Source: Ipomoea triloba
Taxonomy: Eukaryota > Streptophyta > Magnoliopsida > Solanales > Convolvulaceae
Assembly (NCBI RefSeq): GCF_003576645.1
Contig: NC_044919.1
Span: 20,884,529 to 20,948,528, forward strand
Direction of reading: 5' to 3'
Length of the DNA stretch: 64,000 nt
This document shows, in pieces, positions 56,846-64,000 of the stretch. Each line of letters opens with the position of its first letter. The first letter of the stretch is position 1. A model generated the notes under the pieces. The model did no database searches. It was not told the origin of the DNA and was given only the letters and a program-made list of their open reading frames with translations. The position numbers were made by a program, and so were the translations under genes.

Positions 56846-59800
56846 AATTTTCCTTTCAATTTATATCGACCATGTAACCCCTCGGTTTTTCCGACAAAGT
56901 TAAGGTTCGAGAATATATTTTTTTTAAGCTATGAAATTTATGAGAAGGTCTCTCGGTGTTCGAAAGAAAATTTTTTTTGTTTGAGACTAGTTATTAATAA
57001 GCTGCGATCTACGTACCGGTCACGAACTGTAAAATGTTAAAGGATGCTTATACAGTTCGAATTTTCCTAGAGATTAGATTATTAAGTATGATACGATTAA
57101 GCCTGAACTTCTAGTTAGTTCAAGTAAGAATTTAAACGGACTGTAAGGGTAAAATTATTACGGACCTTCGTACCTATATTTCGTGAGATACTGAAAAAAT
57201 TCCCAATTTTAGTGGTTATCGATGGGATTATTTTTAGGATAATTTTGGTGTTAGAATTTTCCCGAATTAAGTTATAATCCTCCGAACTTTCATCTGATTT
57301 AACCCCAAACTGGCAAAATGAATTTTTACTCTTCAAGAGCTACCATGGGGAGTTGACATGTGGCACTCCTAATTACCACATGGTGGAGGTAATTAATGCA
57401 TGTCATAAGAGGTATGGGAATGTTGCACTTGTTTCTTAAACACCAAGCAAAACTCACCATCATCCCCTCTCTCATCTCCCATAATTTCGAAAATCATAAG
57501 GAAAAAGAAGAAGAAAGAAAAACTTAGTCTTCTACTTTGTGATCAAGAACTCCCTAAGCATCTCTTCAACTCAAGTGCTCTAGTATAGGTAAGGCTTTGG
57601 TTTTGTTCGGTTAAATCCTTCCTAGAACCTAAGTGTAAACTAAAGGTTCATGAAAATGTTGTTATTATGGTGATTTTGTTTAGGATCTTTGGTGAAAGGT
57701 TCGAAGGAGGAAATCATCAACTTCTACGGTTTTAAAATCTTCTAAAGAGGTAAGGAATCCCTTAAGTAGGCTTAGTCACTTGAAGGTGATCAAATGCTAG
57801 TAAATTACGTGACTAGGAATTTTATATGAAAATATTTTGTGTTAAGATTATGGATCTACAAGTTGGCTCAAAAGACTATACTTTGATTTTTGGAAAATTT
57901 TAGTATGCATGTTCACAGTTACTTTATGCATGTATATGTTATGTTAGGGCCATATATGCTTATACATGTGAAAATGGTGGAAGATCGGGTCGTTACAACC
58001 CCGTTCGTGCGGCCCGAAGGGGGCAGAATCGGATGGACGCGGCAGTGGACGCGCGTCCACCGCGCGCCCATCGTGGGAGAGCCTTCGGCGTCACAGCCGA
58101 AAGGCCGGACGCAACCACGGACGCGCGTCCGCTGCGTGTCCGTGGCGTCCAGACTTCGGCGAGAAATGCCGAAGCAGCGGACGCGGCTCGGACGCACGCG
58201 TCCGCAGCTGCGGCCAACTGCGAGTCCGCGCGACGCGGACTCGTTTTCGACCGAACTTTTCCCCGATGTTTTAATCCCGAGCGTTACGATGTTTGGAAGG
58301 CCTACGGGCAACCGAGTAAATTTTTGAAAGCTCGAATATTTTTTTTGTGCATTATATCTATTAACTTGGAGAAAAATTGTGTTTTAAGAAATAATTGTGG
58401 CTCTTGTCACTTGGATTTTCATGGTGGAAAATCATTAACCAATATGTGTATTTTGGAAACACAATTGAACAAGTATGATTGTTTTGAGTCATCTTGTGAA
58501 TATGCTAATTAAACTCGAGGAAAATAAAGAATCATGTTTGCAACCCTTAATTTCTGGAATAAGGTGGGGGCCTGCGGGAAGGCTTAAATGCCACAGCCCG
58601 GGGTTGGAATAAGGGTGGACCTACGGGAGGGCTGGAGTGCCATGGCCCGAGGTTGGGATAAGGAGACCTGCNAATTTTCCTTTCAATTTATATCGACCAT
58701 GTAACCCCTCGGTTTTTCCGACAAAGTTAAGGTTCGAGAATATATTTTTTTTAAGCTATGAAATTTATGAGAAGGTCTCTCGGTGTTCGAAAGAAAATTT
58801 TTTTTGTTTGAGACTAGTTATTAATAAGCTGCGATCTACGTACCGGTCACGAACTGTAAAATGTTAAAGGATGCTTATACAGTTCGAATTTTCCTAGAGA
58901 TTAGATTATTAAGTATGATACGATTAAGCCTGAACTTCTAGTTAGTTCAAGTAAGAATTTAAACGGACTGTAAGGGTAAAATTATTACGGACCTTCGTAC
59001 CTATATTTCGTGAGATACTGAAAAAATTCCCAATTTTAGTGGTTATCGATGGGATTATTTTTAGGATAATTTTGGTGTTAGAATTTTCCCGAATTAAGTT
59101 ATAATCCTCCGAACTTTCATCTGATTTAACCCCAAACTGGCAAAATGAATTTTTACTCTTCAAGAGCTACCATGGGGAGTTGACATGTGGCACTCCTAAT
59201 TACCACATGGTGGAGGTAATTAATGCATGTCATAAGAGGTATGGGAATGTTGCACTTGTTTCTTAAACACCAAGCAAAACTCACCATCATCCCCTCTCTC
59301 ATCTCCCATAATTTCGAAAATCATAAGGAAAAAGAAGAAGAAAGAAAAACTTAGTCTTCTACTTTGTGATCAAGAACTCCCTAAGCATCTCTTCAACTCA
59401 AGTGCTCTAGTATAGGTAAGGCTTTGGTTTTGTTCGGTTAAATCCTTCCTAGAACCTAAGTGTAAACTAAAGGTTCATGAAAATGTTGTTATTATGGTGA
59501 TTTTGTTTAGGATCTTTGGTGAAAGGTTCGAAGGAGGAAATCATCAACTTCTACGGTTTTAAAATCTTCTAAAGAGGTAAGGAATCCCTTAAGTAGGCTT
59601 AGTCACTTGAAGGTGATCAAATGCTAGTAAATTACGTGACTAGGAATTTTATATGAAAATATTTTGTGTTAAGATTATGGATCTACAAGTTGGCTCAAAA
59701 GACTATACTTTGATTTTTGGAAAATTTTAGTATGCATGTTCACAGTTACTTTATGCATGTATATGTTATGTTAGGGCCATATATGCTTATACATGTGAAA

Positions 59801-60494
59801 ATGGTGGAAGATCGGGTCGTTACAACCCCGTTCGTGCGGCCCGAAGGGGGCAGAATCGGATGGACGCGGCAGTGGACGCGCGTCCACCGCGCGCCCATCG
59901 TGGGAGAGCCTTCGGCGTCACAGCCGAAAGGCCGGACGCAACCACGGACGCGCGTCCGCTGCGTGTCCGTGGCGTCCAGACTTCGGCGAGAAATGCCGAA
60001 GCAGCGGACGCGGCTCGGACGCACGCGTCCGCAGCTGCGGCCAACTGCGAGTCCGCGCGACGCGGACTCGTTTTCGACCGAACTTTTCCCCGATGTTTTA
60101 ATCCCGAGCGTTACGATGTTTGGAAGGCCTACGGGCAACCGAGTAAATTTTTGAAAGCTCGAATATTTTTTTTGTGCATTATATCTATTAACTTGGAGAA
60201 AAATTGTGTTTTAAGAAATAATTGTGGCTCTTGTCACTTGGATTTTCATGGTGGAAAATCATTAACCAATATGTGTATTTTGGAAACACAATTGAACAAG
60301 TATGATTGTTTTGAGTCATCTTGTGAATATGCTAATTAAACTCGAGGAAAATAAAGAATCATGTTTGCAACCCTTAATTTCTGGAATAAGGTGGGGGCCT
60401 GCGGGAAGGCTTAAATGCCACAGCCCGGGGTTGGAATAAGGGTGGACCTACGGGAGGGCTGGAGTGCCATGGCCCGAGGTTGGGATAAGGAGAC
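56846..60494 (+). other. ~1,822-bp duplication around a single N (assembly overlap)
   Basis: Bases 56846 to about 58667 recur at 58673-60494 at a constant offset of 1,827, apparently without differences. The N is at 58672. The second copy includes the last 27 bases of host flank (AATTTTCCTTTCAATTTATA and the GACCA target site) before the element's TG start. A genuine internal duplication of the element should not carry this. The true element is therefore likely about 3.4 kb. Confidence 0.88.
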
Positions 60495-60960
60495 GGAGGG
60501 CTGGAGTGCCATGGCCCGAGGTTGGGATAAGGAGACCTGCGGGAAGGCTGGAAATGCCACAGGTTGGGATAAGGAGACCTGCGGGAAGGCTGGAAATGCC
60601 ACCGCCCGAGGTTTGTATGATCAATTCATACTACAGAGCGAAGTCTATTTGCTGAAAAGAGAGAAAGTTATTGAAATGTTTTTGTATGATCAAATTCATA
60701 CTGCAGAGCGAAGTCTATTCGCTGAGAAGAGAGAAAGTTATTGAAATGTTTTTGTATGATCAATTCATACTGCAGAGCGAAGTCTATTCGCTGAGAAGAG
60801 AGAAAGTTATTGAAATGTTTTTGTATGATCAATTCATACTGCAGAGCGAAGTCTATTCGCTGAGAAGAGAAGGAGTTATGAAATTATTGAGACATTTGAC
60901 CTGCGGGAGGCATGAGTGCCGCGGCCCGAGGTTCTTGAAACCATTCTAAGATTACACTAT
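60400..60960 (+). repeat. Two adjoining satellites in copy 2
   Basis: First, about five copies of a ~42-bp unit with CCTGCGGGAAGGCTGGAAATG and GGTTGGGATAAGGAGAC. Then four copies of a ~69-bp unit with ACTGCAGAGCGAAGTCTATT and GAGAAAGTTATTGAAATG at 60,618-60,890. The first is the counterpart, on the opposite strand, of the satellite at 53,870-54,260. Open frames here follow the repeat period. Confidence 0.85.
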
Positions 60961-61319
60961 ATCTATCCAAAAAGAAATTAAGTGATTTCACTAATTATAA
61001 AATCTAGTTACTCCGTAATTAGATCGCAGAGTAAAATGTCACCAGAGTTGAATAGTAAAGTGTGTGTTGTTAAACTCTTTTGAATTAAATGATGGAATTC
61101 TAGGAAATGGAAGTATTATGTGCTGATGTCACTTATATACTATATTGTACTATTATTTTTTTTGTTGCTAATCTGATTACAGGTAGATTGCAACCGTTGC
61201 GTAAAGTTTATAATTTCGGAATATTATGTTGTTTTTGAAACCTTTGTTTACTTTCGAGTGACGATGGATTTCCTTACTTAGCCGTCGTGCTAACTACACT
61301 TCATTGTGTCCTTTATCAG

Positions 61320-61790
61320 ATGGAATCTAGTGTGGGCTCCTGGAGCCCAGAGGACTCCGACCCCTCGGAGTTTGAGTTCCCAGTACTTGACTATGATGAT
61401 TATGCCCACTATCTACTTGATGGAGACCCATACGCCCCAGGCTACGCACCAGATCCGCCTGTACGGACTTGTACTCCTGAGCCTACTCCTACTACTGTCT
61501 CACCGGTGGTACCGGTTTGGTCCCCCGTTCCTGTCGAGCCGATGTGTTTGTTCGATGTTCTTCAGGCTAGCTATGGGTTCTACCCCATAGAGGTCCTACC
61601 CGGTAGCGACCCTCTCGAGTTTGTGGTCCACTATCCTTACCCGTGGGATCCAAGTACCCCAGACTATCACGATGAGTGGATGATGTATATGAACACGTGC
61701 AAGTTTCTGGACCACATCATGTGGTTTGAGGGCGAGTGGCATGTCGTCTGGGGCACCTACACGGGCCCAGTGTACCACTCGTTAGACTAG
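61320..61790 (+). CDS. Unrecognised acidic proline-rich protein, 156 aa, inside the TG...CA unit
   Basis: The ATG at 61320 lies directly after an acceptor-like CTTTATCAG, and the same CAG|ATG arrangement exists in copy 1. The protein starts MESSVGSWSPEDSDPSEFEF. It is rich in D, E, P, Y and W, with a proline stretch (CTPEPTPTTVSPVVPVWSPV) and a tail with two tryptophan-rich parts (MWFEGEWHVVWGTYTG). It ends with TAG at 61788. No transmembrane segment, zinc cluster or enzyme motif is evident. An in-frame ATG 11 codons upstream exists, but it precedes the likely splice site. Copy 1 has only the first codons. I do not recognise the family; a retrotransposon accessory protein is one idea. Confidence 0.5.
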   Translation: MESSVGSWSPEDSDPSEFEFPVLDYDDYAHYLLDGDPYAPGYAPDPPVRTCTPEPTPTTVSPVVPVWSPVPVEPMCLFDVLQASYGFYPIEVLPGSDPLEFVVHYPYPWDPSTPDYHDEWMMYMNTCKFLDHIMWFEGEWHVVWGTYTGPVYHSLD

Positions 61791-62191
61791 GTAGTGTCTA
61801 GAGTGGGGAGTCCAGTCAGTTCTTTTGTGTACATATATCTTTTGTAGCGGTGCTAATTCTAGGATGACTATCAAGGTCGGGTCTAACTAAACTCTTTTGA
61901 TGGGCTGTATTTTAAACCCTTGGTCCTTTTGGTAGCTCGTTTAGCTACACTTTTATTAATGCTACGAAAATGCATTTTATTTTGGTGGTTATGTTGATAT
62001 ACTGCAGTATCCTTATCTTTAGCCTGTGCATCTAGAATGAATCCTATCTGAATGTGATTGGGTTTAGTCTAGGTGTGGCGGTAACTACTCCGGTTGTTCG
62101 GTACCGCCGAGTCGGGGTGTTACAGACCAAATAGGAGAATTAGTTATAATATCTTAATACATTTGATAATTATGTTTTTAATAATGTATAG

Positions 62192-63829
62192 ATTTGATCA
62201 TGACTGAGGATGAAATAAAGAACCATGCATTAGTTGAGATTGAGAAACTGTTGAGACGATGTGGAAAGAGTTTGCGTGATTATGTACAAATGTCACTTCC
62301 AGACATTGAGTGGGTATCCAGTTCAATAAATCGAATGGTGCAAATGAGTTGCGATATGACAAAATAGAAATGCAAGAAGAGCATACAAGACTGGTTTGCA
62401 ATCTGAAACCCGAGCAACACGGTGTTTATAACACAATAATTAGTGATGTAGACGCAAATATAGGTGGCACGAGACTGAAAAGACATTTGTCTGGAAAACA
62501 CTATCAGCAGCATTAAGGTCAAACGGATATATAGTACTGAATGTTGCTTCAAGTGGTATAGTTTCGCTCTTACTACCTGGGGGGAGAACTGCACATTCAA
62601 GGTTTGCAATCCTACAAAACCCAACTAAGGATTCTACTTGTAACAGGAACAAGGTAGCCAAGTACCAGAACTCATTATTAGATTCCGACTTGTAATTTGA
62701 GATGAAGTGTCAATGATGTACAAACATTGCTTTGAAGCTTTGGATAGAAGCTTGCGTGATATATTGCATTTCAACAACCCACAGGGGCTAGACGTACCCT
62801 TCAGAGGAAAAATAGTTGTGTTTGGTGGAGACTTTAGACAGATTTTACTAGTTATACCAAAAGGAACTAGGCAAGATATTGTGCATGCAATAATAAATGC
62901 ATCTTACCTGTGGAAATATTGTAAAGCCCTACATTTGACCAAGAATATGCGACTCCAAAACTCAACCTCAAATAATAATTATGTACAACTAAAATAATTT
63001 TTTGAATAAATTGCAAACATAGGACATGGAAAAATAGAAGAGCAAATAGATGAATGCGAGTACATAGAGATACGTGAAGACATACTGTTATAGTATTCTA
63101 CAGATCCCATTAAAAAAATTGTGGAAAGCACGTATCTATCATTCTCAAGTATCCTTGATGATCCATTGTACTTACAAAACAGGGCGATATTGGCACCAAC
63201 CCTTGGCATGCTACATTCTATAAATGAATATATGAGTTCTTTAAACAAGTTTGAAGGAAGTACATATTTGAGTTGTGATAGTACATGCAAATCAGATTCT
63301 AATGTTGATATGTTAGCTGATGTTCACACTCCAAAACTTTTAAATGGAATCCAGTGTTCAGGTATACCCAATCGTGAATTGACATTGAAAGATGGCACTC
63401 TGGTTATGCTTTTAAGAAACATTGACCACTCAATTAGTTTATGCAATGACACAAGGATGGCCATTATTACTGAACTTGAAAACCATGTTGTCAAAGCAAA
63501 GGTATTGTCTGGAAGTTGTGCAAGTGAGAAAGTACTGATATCAAGAATGTCATTAACCCCATTGGACTTAATGTTGCCTTTTAAATATCAAAGAAGAAAA
63601 TTCCTTTTAATTGTCTCATATGCAATGACGATTAAGAGTCAAGGTTAATCGCTTTCTCATGTAGGCATATTCTTGAAAAAAAAACTTTCTTTAGTCATGG
63701 ACAATTATATGTTGCAGTTTCAAGGGTCACTACTCCAAATGAGTTGAAAATATTGATTTGTGACAGTGAAAGCAACAAAACAACTTCAACAGCAAACATT
63801 GTATACAAAGAAATCTTTCAAAATTTTTA
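62192..63829 (+). pseudogene. Helitron helicase pseudogene, PIF1-type ATPase part
   Basis: After acceptor AATGTATAG the frame reads MTEDEIKNHALVEIEKLLRR, then with frame changes RTAHSRFAI, FEALDRSLRDILHFNNPQG, VVFGGDFRQILLVIPKG and LHLTKNMRLQ. The C-terminal part follows: RAILAPTLGMLHSINEYM, GIPNRELTLKDGTLVMLLRN, ISRMSLTPLD and LYVAVSRVTTPNELKIL, with a stop at about 63,829. The Walker A region reads ETEKT instead of G-T-G-K-T. Walker B reads I-stop-DEVSM where WDEAPM is expected. More stops lie near 62,995 and 63,090, and a frame change near 63,650. The gene is dead but its 3' end is complete. Confidence 0.92.
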
Positions 63830-64000
63830 AAAGTTTTAATACATTATAAAATCATATTTAAATATTATAATTCTTATTAAATTTATTATCTTCTTTACTT
63901 TCTAAAGAAAATTTACTAGAGTAGTAATGAAATTCATCATGTTTTAATTCCAACTATTTTTAATTCCAGAGTACTACCTAATTTTTTACCTTTCAAACAT
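63830..64000. other. AT-rich 3' flank of the helicase pseudogene
   Basis: The stretch is AT-rich with no gene. The Helitron 3' hairpin belonging to this pseudogene, if any, is not reached within the window. Confidence 0.6.

Larger units (their letters stand above)
56873..62124 (+). mobile_element. Long TG...CA unit (solo-LTR-like), copy 2
   Basis: It starts TGTAACCCCTCGG and ends GAGTCGGGGTGTTACA, and is flanked by the perfect 5-bp repeat GACCA (56868-56872 and 62125-62129), inside an intron of the Helitron helicase pseudogene. There is no internal retrotransposon domain and no second terminal direct repeat, so it is either a very long solo LTR or a non-autonomous element. A spliced transcript is suggested: leader ending 57588|GTAAGG, exon 57684-57749 between TTTGTTTAG and GTAAGG, and acceptor ATTACAG before 61183. 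The last exon holds the reading frame at 61320. The corrected length after removing the assembly overlap is about 3.4 kb. Confidence 0.85.

Noticed and set aside
57890..58512. Open frames of 130-159 codons, repeated at 59717-60339
   Set aside because: Same GC-rich palindromic block; the second set is an assembly duplicate.
53180..62124. Single 9-kb Mutator-like element with giant inverted repeats
   Set aside because: Outer flanks do not match each other, while each half has its own TG...CA ends and its own 5-bp repeat, so two separate insertions fit better.

Overview
The window is AT-rich nuclear DNA from a flowering plant, almost certainly a eudicot. The evidence is GT-AG introns with AT-rich interiors, a plant-type SEC14 gene, a PAO4-like polyamine oxidase relic, and a dense mix of CACTA, hAT, MULE, Helitron, SINE and LTR elements. 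A Tip100-like hAT end would fit Convolvulaceae, but the species is not proven. No bacterial-type operons, CRISPR, rRNA or functional tRNA genes were seen.

Layout. 1-12,800: one apparently intact host gene on the minus strand, a 267-residue SEC14/CRAL-TRIO lipid-transfer protein. Its six exons span 11 kb because introns 2 and 4 are filled with MULE-type MITEs, SINEs, a Tip100-like hAT, a nested Helitron and minisatellites. 13,000-15,580: a MITE, a SINE and LTR-like sequence. 15,587-20,729: a complete but frameshifted CACTA element with a 3-bp target duplication (TSD). 20,730-26,700: LTR-like debris, two short unidentified host-like exons, a foldback MITE and minisatellites. 26,941-31,462: eight ~250-bp tandem units, broken by a Pack-MULE carrying an actin fragment and by a 1.3-kb solo LTR. 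32,379-37,626: a full hAT element with degenerate transposase and a duplicated 3' end. 37,800-49,700: SINEs, MITEs, microsatellites and Helitron termini, including a 1.28-kb exact duplication around a single N. 50,800-53,120: a broken PAO4-like gene. 53,180-62,124: two copies of one long TG...CA element in opposite orientation. 56,480-63,829: a Helitron helicase pseudogene, whose intron received the second copy.

Most interesting system. The TG...CA units at 53,180-56,019 (minus) and 56,873-62,124 (plus) look like long solo LTRs or a non-autonomous element. Each has a 5-bp target duplication. Both copies keep the same splice sites, and in the plus copy the last exon opens a 156-codon, acidic, proline-rich reading frame (61,320-61,790) that I do not recognise. 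In the other copy this frame is destroyed after about seven codons.

Assembly caution. The single Ns at 42,884 and 58,672 are each flanked by long identical sequence (1,280 bp and about 1,822 bp). The second repeat even copies the unique host flank of the inserted element. These are best read as unmerged contig overlaps, so real lengths in those regions are shorter.
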